Shown here: piece after piece, positions 1-8,300 of the stretch
Layout: every line of letters begins with the position of its first letter
How positions within the stretch are numbered: the first letter of the stretch is position 1
NCBI GenBank assembly: GCA_002420005.1
Contig: DIHE01000171.1
Coordinates: 1-64,000 of the forward strand
Source of the DNA: Holophagales bacterium UBA5704
GTDB lineage: Bacteria > Acidobacteriota > Thermoanaerobaculia > Multivoradales > UBA5704
Length of the DNA: 64,000 bases
Direction of reading: 5' to 3'
Position numbers and translations under genes: made by a program
The notes under the pieces: model-generated
Told to the model about the DNA's origin: nothing
The model's database searches: none
What the model saw: the letters and a program-made list of their open reading frames with translations, nothing else

Positions 1-204
1 CCCTCGCAGAGCGCCAAGCTCACTCTCCCCCGGCAGGGTCTCTGCCGGGAGGCGGCGGCGGAGTTTGCGAGCTGCGCCCTTGCGTGGGAACAGGCGTGGC
101 CCCCCGCGGTCACCGGCACACCCGCCGAGCTGGACAAGGCCCGGGAGATCTACAACCGCTGGAAGTCGTACGGCGTGCGGAGGACATGGGGAGCGCGGCC
201 ATGA
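1..204 (+). CDS. C-terminal end of a hypothetical protein (5' end outside window)
   Basis: Reading frame 1 is open from the first base to a TGA at 202-204 and encodes 67 residues, ending in WKSYGVRRTWGARP. The stop overlaps the ATG of the next gene (ATGA at 201-204), which supports it being real and translationally coupled to that gene. The fragment is rich in Ala, Arg and Trp and I recognise no family. With its start outside the window, function cannot be inferred. Confidence 0.5.
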   Translation, partial: PSQSAKLTLPRQGLCREAAAEFASCALAWEQAWPPAVTGTPAELDKAREIYNRWKSYGVRRTWGARP

Positions 205-656
205 AGGTGGCCACGTTCACCGTGCGCGGCACCCTCGCGCAGTCCGAACGCTGGAAGCGGGCGGCGGATGCGGAAGGCTTCGCTTCGGCCGGCGCGTGGC
301 TCGCCGACGCCGCCGACGCCTACCTCAAGGTGCGCGCGCGGGCCGGGAGGCCTCTTCCCCTTGCGTGGCGGCGGTTCGGTCACTTCCCCGTGCGCCTGGA
401 AAGCGGCACCGTCACCCTGAAAGGCCGGGTCTCCCCGCCCTTCGGAGCCTTCTGCGGGACCGCTGAAGGCCCCTCCACCTACACCGGGCGCAAGCGTCAC
501 ACCTTGGTGTACATCCCGGACGGGCGCATCATCGCCACCCTGCGCAGCTACCGCCAGTGCCAGGTGCTCGCCAGCGAGCTGGCGCCCGTCCTTCTTCGCG
601 GTGAGCTTCCCGACTCGGCGCCTATCGTCGAGCGGCACGTCCGCGAGTCCTTCTGA
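201..656 (+). CDS. Hypothetical protein, 151 aa
   Basis: The protein starts MKVATFTVRGT and ends VERHVRESF. The ATG at 201 is chosen because it overlaps the upstream stop (ATGA); an in-frame ATG at 186 is also possible. The first 50 residues look like a small helical segment (SERWKRAADAEGFASAGAWL) of the kind found in ribbon-helix-helix or mobilisation-accessory proteins. The rest contains a probable beta-rich part (TYTGRKRHTLVYIPDGRIIATLRS, shown only in part here as RHTLVYIPDGR). No family is recognised. It is probably cotranscribed with the truncated gene before it, and the setting next to a toxin gene and a transposase suggests accessory or mobile DNA. Confidence 0.6.
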   Translation: MKVATFTVRGTLAQSERWKRAADAEGFASAGAWLADAADAYLKVRARAGRPLPLAWRRFGHFPVRLESGTVTLKGRVSPPFGAFCGTAEGPSTYTGRKRHTLVYIPDGRIIATLRSYRQCQVLASELAPVLLRGELPDSAPIVERHVRESF

Positions 657-662
657 TCCCAA

Positions 663-687
663 GGGCGGCGCCCGTACGGGGCCGCCC
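663..687 (+). terminator. GC-rich hairpin after the 201-656 gene
   Basis: GGGCGGC at 663-669 pairs with GCCGCCC at 681-687, and an inner CCC/GGG closes around GTAC. It begins 6 nt after a stop codon, as a terminator would, but no T-run follows, so it may be only a weak or Rho-assisted terminator. Confidence 0.4.
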
Positions 688-703
688 GTGTTACCATGGG
701 ATC

Positions 704-976
704 ATGCAAAACCGGTCAAGCACAACCGAGCACCCCGAAACCCCCGCCAAGCGCCCCCGCGACTTCAACGAACGCGCCTTTCAGACTGTCGCCATCCTCA
801 CCGGGATTGCAGAGCCGCTCCCGGAGGAGCCGGAAGAGCCGATTCGGGCCGCCGCCGCACTCCTGGGGCGAGAGGGTGGCCTGAAAGGCGGAAAAGCACG
901 GTCGGAGAAGCTCTCGCCCGAAAGACGCGCAGAGATCGCCCGGAAAGCCGCGCTTGCAAGGTGGTCGAAACACTAG
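704..976 (+). CDS. Small basic protein with GGxKGGKAR...IARKAALARW motif
   Basis: A 90-residue protein. The N-terminal half is variable (TPAKRPRDFNERAFQTVAIL). The C-terminal half carries a lysine/arginine-rich motif, GGLKGGKARSEKLSPERR followed by AEIARKAALARW. This motif recurs in many small bacterial proteins of unknown role, often near mobile DNA, and looks like a nucleic-acid-binding helical tail. The final TAG (974-976) overlaps the stop of the convergent Doc-like toxin gene in a shared CTAG, so the two genes end on each other. Binding of nucleic acid is inference from charge. Confidence 0.6.
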   Translation: MQNRSSTTEHPETPAKRPRDFNERAFQTVAILTGIAEPLPEEPEEPIRAAAALLGREGGLKGGKARSEKLSPERRAEIARKAALARWSKH

Positions 977-1410
977 TTGACGGGCTCGCCCTCGACAGCT
1001 TCCAGTCTCTCGGCGAGCCACACCGCAACGTCGGCAGCGGTAAGCGTAGACCCTTCGGATGAAAGATCGATCATCAACTCATAGGCTTCGTCTTCGTCGG
1101 CCCGCAGTGTCAATTGAAGGTTCTTGAAAAACTCGACGCATGCCAGCCAAGCGACGCGCTTGTTGCCGTCAATGAAGCAATGGTCTTTGGCTATATAGAA
1201 GAGGAGGTGGGCCGCAAGAATGAGGCCCATGTCATCGTCCCCTTCAGAAAGATATGAGGCGGCATTCGCAGCCGCCCCGATACGCCCGTCAATGCAATTG
1301 ATGTCGCCCTCTCGTTGCGTCGAATCTCCACCGTAGCGAGCCGCAGACTCTGCGTGCAACGCCATCACCCTCTTGGGGTTAATGAGCCGTACGAGATCTT
1401 CCAGTATCAC
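973..1410 (-). CDS. Doc/Fic-family toxin
   Basis: A 145-residue protein with the Fic-fold signature HCFIDGNKR at residues 77-85 (His77, Phe79, Asp81, Asn83, Arg85) and the Doc-like N-terminal part ALHAESAARYGG. In Doc the fold phosphorylates EF-Tu; classical Fic proteins AMPylate targets. The HxFx(D/E)GN variant here is closer to Fic than to Doc (HxFxDAN), so the chemistry is open. The start is a GTG at 1410 that overlaps the TGA of the upstream gene (GTGA), which marks the pair as a coupled module. An upstream in-frame ATG at 1485 lies inside the partner gene and is less likely. Confidence 0.8.
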   Translation of the reverse strand: MILEDLVRLINPKRVMALHAESAARYGGDSTQREGDINCIDGRIGAAANAASYLSEGDDDMGLILAAHLLFYIAKDHCFIDGNKRVAWLACVEFFKNLQLTLRADEDEAYELMIDLSSEGSTLTAADVAVWLAERLEAVEGEPVN

Positions 1411-2192
1411 TTCGCCAGCTTCTCTAGGAGTTGATTCCACTTGCCGAAGAGCAGGTTTTCTTCCTGGTTCGGCGTGAGGGGCCACAAGTCCTCTCCAGCC
1501 CTTCTGATTCGAACAAGGCGCTTACGACCGCCGTGCCGCACGATCATTGCGCGAACCGAGGCGAAGCGCAGGTCCAGTGCTTTGGCTACCTGTTGCGGAG
1601 TCGCCTCGCAAGTAACGGTTTCCTCTGCACCCTTCAGGCGCACAAAGCTCTCGCCGGGATCGAATCCGACCCCTACGACGGCATAGGTGCGCTCCTGAAG
1701 AACTGGCATCTCCGTAGGTCCTTCCGGCAAGTTCATCGAGCCGAACGCAATTTCTCGCCGGTGTCCATTCTCGCTAAATGTGTATTTTTGCCCCGTAATA
1801 CCTTCCGGCAATGCTCGCAAATAGTTACGAACGGCGACGTTGCGGAACTCGCCCCGAGCTTCGGCCTCAATATCCGTCAGCAAGGCGTCGGCCGCGCGTC
1901 CGGGAAGCGTGTTGAACAGCTCCATGTTGGCGCCGGGCGGAGGATGAAGCACGCACGCGGCGGCGATACCCGCGGAGCCTTCCTTGATCTCCACCAACTC
2001 AAGGTCTATGAGCTTCGCGGCTTTCGCAAGTCTGCCGGTAGCGCTATCAGCCTCAACGAGCATGTTGCTCGCGATCCGGCGATAGGCAATAAGCAAATTG
2101 AGAAGAGCTTGCCCGAACGCTGTAAGGCTCAATCGGTGCTCGGCCATTCCCGGCACGCGGCCATCCCAGAGTATCTCTAGTCTCTTCTCCAT
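1407..2192 (-). CDS. Unknown protein coupled to the Doc/Fic toxin (possible antitoxin)
   Basis: A 261-residue protein beginning MEKRLEILWDG. The ATG at 2192 is preceded by AGGTGG at about 7 nt; an upstream GTG at 2208-2210 is possible. The C-terminal part (ATPQQVAKALDLRFASVR) looks like a helix-turn-helix segment followed by a basic strand. It ends in a GTGA overlap with the toxin gene, the position an antitoxin normally has, but it is far longer than Phd (about 70 aa) and has no Phd motif. The DNA here is visibly less GC-rich than the rest of the window, which suggests recent acquisition. The antitoxin role is inferred from position only. Confidence 0.6.
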   Translation of the reverse strand: MEKRLEILWDGRVPGMAEHRLSLTAFGQALLNLLIAYRRIASNMLVEADSATGRLAKAAKLIDLELVEIKEGSAGIAAACVLHPPPGANMELFNTLPGRAADALLTDIEAEARGEFRNVAVRNYLRALPEGITGQKYTFSENGHRREIAFGSMNLPEGPTEMPVLQERTYAVVGVGFDPGESFVRLKGAEETVTCEATPQQVAKALDLRFASVRAMIVRHGGRKRLVRIRRAGEDLWPLTPNQEENLLFGKWNQLLEKLAK

Positions 2193-2261
2193 GACCGAGC
2201 CACCTATCACTCACCAAGTGTACACCGCAGGAAGATCGACCTCCAAATTGAAACTTCATGC

Positions 2262-2290
2262 TTGACAAAGCTAGGCCGCTCAAGCATAAT
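2262..2290 (+). promoter_or_regulatory. Consensus sigma70-type promoter of the transposase gene
   Basis: TTGACA at 2262-2267, a 17-nt spacer and CATAAT at 2285-2290: a perfect -35, ideal spacing and a 5/6 match to the -10. The expected start of transcription, 6-8 nt after the -10, coincides with the ATG at 2298, so the mRNA should be leaderless. Confidence 0.8.
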
Positions 2291-2297
2291 GGTCAGT

Positions 2298-3176
2298 ATG
2301 GCAAACGTCCTCAGCAACGCAGACCGTACCGCCGTCGTCGCCGCCCTTGTGGAAGGCAACTCGATCCGTGCCACCGCCCGCATGACCGGCGTGGCGCGCA
2401 ACACGGTGACGAAGCTCCTGGTAGACCTCGCGGAGGTTTGCGCCGAGTACTCGCGGACGAAGCTGGTGGATCTTCCCTGCAAGCGTCTCCAGATTGACGA
2501 GATCTGGGAATTCTGCTACGCGAAGGAGAAGAACGTTCCCGAGGACAAGAAGGGCGTGTTCGGTTACGGCGACGTGTGGACCTGGGTTGCCATCGACGCG
2601 GACACGAAGCTGGTTCCCTCGTGGCTCGTTGGCCCCCGGGACGGCGGTTCCGCCACCGAGCTTATGCAGGATCTCGCCTCCCGGCTCGCGAACCGCGTCC
2701 AGATCACCACGGACGGGCTCAAGGCGTACATCAGCGCTGTCGAGGATGCGTTCGGCGGCGACGTGGACTATGCCACGCTCCAGAAGATCTACGGCACGAC
2801 CACCGAGGGCGGAGAGCGGCGGTACAGCCCGGCGGAGTGCTTGGGGGCGGAGAAGCGCTGCATCGTCGGCAACCCCAACCCTCACCACATCGCGACCTCC
2901 TACGTCGAGCGCCAGAACCTCACCATGCGGATGTCCATGCGGCGGTTCACCCGGTTGACGAACGGCCACTCGAAGAAGGTGGAGAACCACGCCGCCGCGG
3001 TGGCGGTCCACTTCGCCTACTACAACTTCTGCCGGGTCCACATGTCCCTGGGGAAGGACGCGAACGGCAAGGGCCGCACGCCCGCGATGGCGGCCGGCGT
3101 CGAGTCGCGGAAGCTGGACATCGCCGATCTCGTCGCGATGCTGCCGGACAGCGAAAATAAGCCGCGGTCAAAATGA
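2298..3176 (+). mobile_element. IS1-like DDE transposase gene
   Basis: A 292-residue transposase. An N-terminal helix-turn-helix (SIRATARMTGVARNTVTKLL) is followed by a DDE core with Asp67 (IDEIW), Asp139 (TTDG) and Glu204 (SYVERQN), then the conserved RRFTRLTNGHSKK and the tail TPAMAAGV. This is the single-frame group usually annotated as IS1-family transposase. The length is full and no residue of the triad is missing, so the gene looks active. The start MANVL at 2298 fits the promoter just upstream; two in-frame ATGs lie earlier (2262 and 2289), inside the promoter. I could not find clear terminal inverted repeats or a target duplication, so the element borders are unset. Confidence 0.85.
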
Positions 3177-3184
3177 GCCAGTAC

Positions 3185-3277
3185 CGTTGAACGAGCAGGG
3201 CGTTTCGTTGAACGAACAGGCCGATCCGTTCAGCGAGCAGGGCGTTCCGTTGAACGAACAGGCCGATCCGTTCAGCG
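3185..3277 (+). repeat. Tandem repeat of a 21-bp unit (4.4 copies, 42-bp higher-order period)
   Basis: Units begin CGTTGAACGA or CGTTCAGCGA at 3185, 3206, 3227, 3248 and 3269. Units 2 and 4 are identical over 21 bp, and the 30 bases at 3206-3235 recur exactly at 3248-3277, giving a 42-bp higher period. On the plus strand it reads as a 7-residue repeat of the type VERTGRS/VQRAGRS without a stop. It lies 8 nt after the transposase stop and overlaps the 3' end of the Uma2-like gene on the other strand. Confidence 0.85.
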
Positions 3278-4120
3278 GGTGAGAGTCGCCCGGGGCTCAG
3301 GGGGCGCCGTGAGCAGCTCGCCGACGGTCGCGGTCGCCACCGAGCCGGCGCTCAGCAACCATTGCTTCAGCCGAGCCAGGTCGGAGCACCCCAGGATCTC
3401 CGCCCGCTGCTCCGGGCTCACCGTGAGACCGCGGTTCTCCAAAAGATCGAGAACACTCTCGGCTTTGCCTTTGGCCTCTCCCCTGGCCTCGCCCTCCGCC
3501 ATCGCCGCCGCCGTCAGCCGGCCGATCGTCGGCTCGTTCCGGGCGACCAGGGCCTCGACGACAGCCTGGTGGGCGAGCGCGGAATCGAGCAGTCCCGCCA
3601 CGGGGAGCGGAGCGGCCAGGCAGCGGTCCTCTATGCGGAAGCCGGCATCGAGAGGCTGCCAGCTCCGGCTCTGAGGGGACCACTCGCAGACCCGCCGCGG
3701 TTCCTTGACGAAGATTCCAAAGACCCGGCGCACGCCGCGCGCCAACATCTCCTCGGCCTTGTCGGCGGCGTCCTTCTCACTCTGCGTCGAGACCACCTCG
3801 AAGGCGATCTCCTCGAGATACCGCGAGCCGGTCGCCGGGTCGATGCCGGCCTTGCGGATGCAGGCGTCGCTGGCGAAGTCGGACTTGGGACCGACGCGGG
3901 TGATCAGGTCGGTCGAGCCTTCGTACCCGGGCGCCACGTGGGCGGCGGTGACGTAGTCGAGGCGGTGGTGTTGGTCGCCGTGCGGCGCCTCGGCCGGCAG
4001 GGCCACCACCCGCCGCCCCTTGATAATCTCGTCGCGCGTCACCTCCGGTGCCACCAAGTGATCGTCGACCCTCGGAAAGGCGTTGCCTCGGCCGGGGTGA
4101 CGGTCGTCCATGCGCGACAT
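3272..4120 (-). CDS. PD-(D/E)XK nuclease-like protein (Uma2/Rpn type)
   Basis: A 282-residue protein. The N-terminal two thirds resemble the Uma2 (DUF820) restriction-endonuclease-like fold, with an acidic segment SDFASDACIR and the strand IAFEVVSTQSEKD, where E-x-V and the downstream Lys fit the ExK half of the catalytic motif. The C-terminal part (GEARGEAKGKAESVLDLLE) is the charged helical tail seen in Rpn/Uma2 proteins that accompany transposable elements. Such proteins occur as scattered multicopy families of unknown role. The last bases overlap the 21-bp tandem repeat. The ATG at 4120 is used; an in-frame ATG at 4111 is possible. Confidence 0.6.
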   Translation of the reverse strand: MSRMDDRHPGRGNAFPRVDDHLVAPEVTRDEIIKGRRVVALPAEAPHGDQHHRLDYVTAAHVAPGYEGSTDLITRVGPKSDFASDACIRKAGIDPATGSRYLEEIAFEVVSTQSEKDAADKAEEMLARGVRRVFGIFVKEPRRVCEWSPQSRSWQPLDAGFRIEDRCLAAPLPVAGLLDSALAHQAVVEALVARNEPTIGRLTAAAMAEGEARGEAKGKAESVLDLLENRGLTVSPEQRAEILGCSDLARLKQWLLSAGSVATATVGELLTAPPEPRATLTR

Positions 4121-4184
4121 TTTACCAGAGGCCTGTCACAACCAGGGCTTTCGCCACCCTCCGACCCGAAGCGCCCCCCCGGCT

Positions 4185-4586
4185 CTACTTGTAGGGAAGG
4201 GCTTCGAGCTCCACGATGCCGTTCAACGCTTCGAGCTCAGGGTCCTTGTGGACCAGAACTGCATTCAACCGGCTGGCAATCGCGGCGATCAACGCATCGG
4301 CCAGGGAGATGCGGTTCTGTGCTTTGAACCGCGAGGCTTGCAGGAGGGCTGGCTCATCGTGTTGCCAGATGATCTCGACAGGGAGCTGCTTGAGAAGCGC
4401 CAACCGGCCATTCGCCACGGCCTCGCCGCGCTCCTGCCGGCTGACGTAGTGCACTTCGAGGAGGGAGACCCAGGACAGGTAGACCTTCTCCGATCGCAAG
4501 AGAGCTGCCACCCGATCGGCGCCGTCCTCGTCCTCGAGGAGAGTAAAAAGAGCCGATGTATCGAACAGGAAGGGCCTACGATCCAC
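4185..4586 (-). CDS. vapC: VapC-type PIN-domain toxin
   Basis: A 133-residue PIN ribonuclease. Acidic residues expected for metal binding are visible: Asp9 in FLFDTSAL, Glu in SLLEVHY, and Asp in ISLADALIAA. VapC toxins cleave tRNA or rRNA and are held inactive by a VapB partner. The start is a GTG at 4586, within the end of the upstream antitoxin gene (11-bp overlap), the usual order and coupling for vapBC. Confidence 0.85.
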   Translation of the reverse strand: MDRRPFLFDTSALFTLLEDEDGADRVAALLRSEKVYLSWVSLLEVHYVSRQERGEAVANGRLALLKQLPVEIIWQHDEPALLQASRFKAQNRISLADALIAAIASRLNAVLVHKDPELEALNGIVELEALPYK

Positions 4587-4806
4587 GCTGCCGATCCTCT
4601 TGGCGCTGCTGCAGCAGGCGCTTCAGGAGGCGCTCGCCTTTGGCCGAGCCGCGGAGGGCGGCAACAGGATCTGCCGGTACGGGGATCACGCGGATGACAT
4701 CCCCTTCGTCGAGCCACACCAGCCGAGCCCCTTCCTGGATCTGGTACCGCTTGCGGATCGCCGCCGGAATATTGGTCTGGCCCTTCTTGGTGACAGCGGT
4801 CTCCAT
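4576..4806 (-). CDS. vapB: VapB-type antitoxin with AbrB/MazE swapped-hairpin domain
   Basis: A 76-residue protein starting METAVTKKGQTNIPAAIRKR, the classic AbrB/SpoVT DNA-binding hairpin. The ATG at 4806 is preceded by a run AAGGGGGG about 6 nt upstream, a good ribosome binding site. The C-terminal half is charged and would wrap the toxin. It lies directly before and overlaps vapC, so the two form an autoregulated operon by analogy with other vapBC loci. Confidence 0.85.
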   Translation of the reverse strand: METAVTKKGQTNIPAAIRKRYQIQEGARLVWLDEGDVIRVIPVPADPVAALRGSAKGERLLKRLLQQRQEDRQRGS

Positions 4807-4900
4807 CGCATCCCCCCTTGGGATGAACTCTAGCAAGGAGTGGCCATCCTCTGCAAGGAGCCGAGCTATCTTGCAAGGCGGGCGAGAAGCGTCCGCACGC

Positions 4901-5329
4901 TCACTGAGCCGCCTCCGCATAAGGCGCCAGCGCCTCCCGTAACGCCGCCGGAATCGCCGTCGGCACGGTGCGGTCGCCTTGGCGGCGCATGCAGGCGATC
5001 TGCTGCTCGCCGCGGGCGATCAGCTCTTCGGCGCCGTCTTTCTCGCGGATGTAGTCGAACAGCAGGGTGAGGCGGTTCTGCACCACCTCGCCGAGGCGCA
5101 TGCGCAGGACGATGGTGTCGAAGGCTTCCAGCTCGGCGAAGTAGTCGCAGGAGCAGCGGACGGTGGCGAGGGCGAGGCCCTGTTTCAAGTCGTCGAGGAT
5201 CTCCGGCGCGTGGTGGTGGAGGAACATCTCCCGGCAGCGGCCCTGCCAGCGCAGGTGGTTCACGTAGTAGACGTTGCCGACCAGGTTGGTCTCCTCGAAC
5301 CCGACGACGTGGCGGTGCTCGAAGTGCAT
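4901..5329 (-). CDS. Enediyne thioesterase (E10 type, like CalE7/SgcE10)
   Basis: A 142-residue hotdog-fold thioesterase with the signature of enediyne PKS-associated enzymes: HVVGFEETNLVGNVYYVNHL followed by RWQGRCREMFL, where the Asn and Arg of this region line the active site in CalE7. In known pathways it releases the nascent polyene from the PKS carrier domain. The start MHFEHRH is fixed by a TGATG overlap with the PKS stop (5327-5331). It is the last gene of the cassette. The protein is full length. Confidence 0.93.
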   Translation of the reverse strand: MHFEHRHVVGFEETNLVGNVYYVNHLRWQGRCREMFLHHHAPEILDDLKQGLALATVRCSCDYFAELEAFDTIVLRMRLGEVVQNRLTLLFDYIREKDGAEELIARGEQQIACMRRQGDRTVPTAIPAALREALAPYAEAAQ

Positions 5330-8300
5330 CAGCCCTCCACCAGGACGGCGAGCGCCAGCGGGCCGGCGGTCTCGTGCACCGGGGCGATCAAGGTGGCGAT
5401 GCGCAGGGCTCCGGAGCGCAGCAGGAGCCAGCCGTCTGCGTCCACGGCGTAGAGGGTGAGCGGCGCGTCGTGCGGCGCGCCGGCCTTGCGCAGGCTCTCC
5501 AGGGCGGTCCACACCCGGCTTGCCGCACCGTCGGCGGTCTCGCCATCCTCGCGGGCGATCAGCTCGGCGAGGCGGAAGCGCTCCTCGCCCAGCAGGTCGC
5601 GCCAGACCTCCGCCGTGCGGGCGGCGACCGGCTCCAGGTCACAGCCGAGCCTGCGGCTCTCCGGCCCCCCGGTGACGGCGAGCACCAGACCCTCGGCATG
5701 GGACACCGACAGGGCGGCGCCGTTCGCCGCCTCGGGACGGCCGTCGGGGCGATGGCGCGCGGGGGCGCCGAGCAGGCGTTCGACCGCAGGACCGCTGTCG
5801 CGCCGCTCGGCGGGCTCCAGGGCGACGCGCAGGCCGGCCTCCGGAAGCAGGTCCTGGAGCCGTCGCTCGGTCCAGGGTGCGAGCAGGGCCGCGCTCCAGG
5901 CGGCGGGGACCGGGCTGTCGTCGACGGCGTGCAACCGCAATCCTTCCCAGCGCTCGCGCAGGGCCCCGTCGGCCCCGAGGATCTCCAGGTCGTAGACGAA
6001 GTCGTCGCCGTGGCGCGAGATCTCGCGGGCGGAGAAGGAGAGCGGCTCGACGGGATCGAGGCGGCCGGTGACGATGCGGTCCACCCCGGTCGGCAGGAGC
6101 GTGCGGTGCGGGATGCAGGCCTGGATGCCGTGGATCGCCGCGTCGCGGGCGCCCGGATCGCCGAGCAGCAGCTCACCCGGCAGCCAGCGGCCGAACCAGG
6201 AGACGGAGCCGTCCGGGGAGATCCCGGCCAGGCACTCCGTGGCGCGCAGGTGGCGGTATTCGCGCAGGCGGCGGAAGCGGCCGGCGTGGAACAGGATGCC
6301 GCCGTAGAGATCCGCCGCGTTGAGGGCCAAGGGGGCGGCGGTGAACCGTGCGGCGAGCTGCGGGGCTTCCTGCGGGCTGCGCGGGGCGAACCGGCAGACC
6401 GCGCGGAAGTGGTCGGCGGCGAAGCCGGTCGCGGCATCGCGCACCGCCACCTCGACACAGCCGGGCTCGCGCACCAGCGCGGCGAAGCGCAGGGTGGTCG
6501 ACCGCCCCGGCGGTACGGCCACCGGCCGCAGCAGCTCCACCCGCTCGAAGACCGGCAGCGTGCGGGTGCCGGCGAGCGTCTGGGCGACCTGGGTCATCGC
6601 CTCCAGGCCGAGCACGGCGGCGAACAGCGGCTCGCCGCGCAGGACGTGATCGGCGAGATGGGGATCGGTGTCGGCCGAGACCTCCGCGTCCACCACCAGC
6701 TCGACGCCGGGGAGGAAGACGCGCGGCTTTTCGAGGTAGCGCAGCAGCGGCAGCTCCGGCCGCTCCACCTCCACCGTCGGCGGCTCGCCGAAGCGGCCGG
6801 CGACGACCACCGAGGTGTCGGGGAGGTCGCGGGCCAGCAGGTCGCAGAGCGCCGCCACCCCGGTGCCCGGCGGAATCGGGGTGATCCCCTGACGGGACAA
6901 GCTTTCGAGAGTCCCCAGCCGCTCGCCCATGCCGACGCCGGCCCACACCGACCATTCCAGGGTGAGGGCGCGGCAGGCCGGGTGCTTGCGGGCGAAGCGC
7001 TCGACGCGCCGGGCGAGCCATTCGTTGGCGGTGGCGTACTCCGCCTCGCCGCGCAGACCGGCCCGGCCGATGATCGAGCCGAAGGCGACGAGGAGGCGCA
7101 GGCGGGCCGGATCGACCGCGGCGAGGACGTTCTCCAGCCCTTCCACCTTCGGCGCCAAGGTCCGCCGGAAGCCCGCTTCGTCGAGCGCGGAGAGGAGCCG
7201 CGGCTCGTTGAGGCCGGCGGCGTGGAGCACCGCGGTGACCGGCCCGAGCGTCGCCGTCGCCTGGGCTACCGCGGCGCGCACGGCCGAAGCGTCGGTGACG
7301 TCGGCCTGCGCGTAGGCGACGGTGGCACCGGCGGCCCGCATCCGCTCCAGGTTGCGCGCCAGCTCGGGATCGCTCGCGGCGGAGCGGCCGAGCAGCAGCA
7401 GGCGCGCGCCGGTCGTGCGGGCGAGGTCGAGCGCGCATTCGGCGCCGATGCCCTTGCCGCCCCCGGTGACCAGCAGGACGTCCTCCGGTCCCAGTCCCGC
7501 GCCGGCCGGGGTGGAGGGCAGCGCGGGCAGGTCGAGCAGGCGCAGCACCGGCACCCGGCGGGTCCCGTCCTCGTCGAAGCGCACCTCGGTGTAGCCGCGG
7601 GCGGCGCGCGCCTCGGCGGCGACGCGGGCTGCGGCTCCTTCGTGATCCCGTTCGATCAGATAGGGGAGGTCGACCACGCAGGTGGTCACCCCGGGCAGCT
7701 CCAGGTGCAGGGTGCGGGCGAAGCCGCCGCCGCCCCCCTCGTGCTGGACGACGAGGAAGCGGCGGACGGGTGTGGCGAGCACCGCCTGCGCGGCGGCGAG
7801 GTAGAGGCCGACGTGGCGCGCGTCCGGCCGCGGCGGCAGGCAGAGGGCGACGCCCTGGCCGGGCACACCCTCCAGGGCCGTGGCGAGCGCCTCGCGCAGC
7901 GGATGGCCGTCCGGGGCCACGATCTGCCAGAGGCCCGGCCCGGGCTCGGCGGCGGCGCGGCGGGGGAGGGGGCGCTCGACCCAGGCGGTGACGAACGGGC
8001 GCACCCAGGTGTCGATGCCGGCCGGTGGCCCGGCGCTCTCCGGAGCCTCCCCGAGGCGGACCTGCTCCTCCAGCGCGCGGGCGATCTCGGCGACCGAGGC
8101 CTGCGCATAGTCGGTGGGGGAGGCCGGCGGGCGCAGGCCCAGCCGGCGGGCGGCCTCGGCGACGAGCTGGCCCACCGAGATAGAGTTGAGGTGGAGATCG
8201 GCGAGCAGGCGGCTCTCCGCACCGATCGCCGCCGGAGGCAGCTCGGCGCGCTCGGCCACGAGCCGGCGGACGAGATCGAGCGCCGAGGCGGGCGGGGTGG

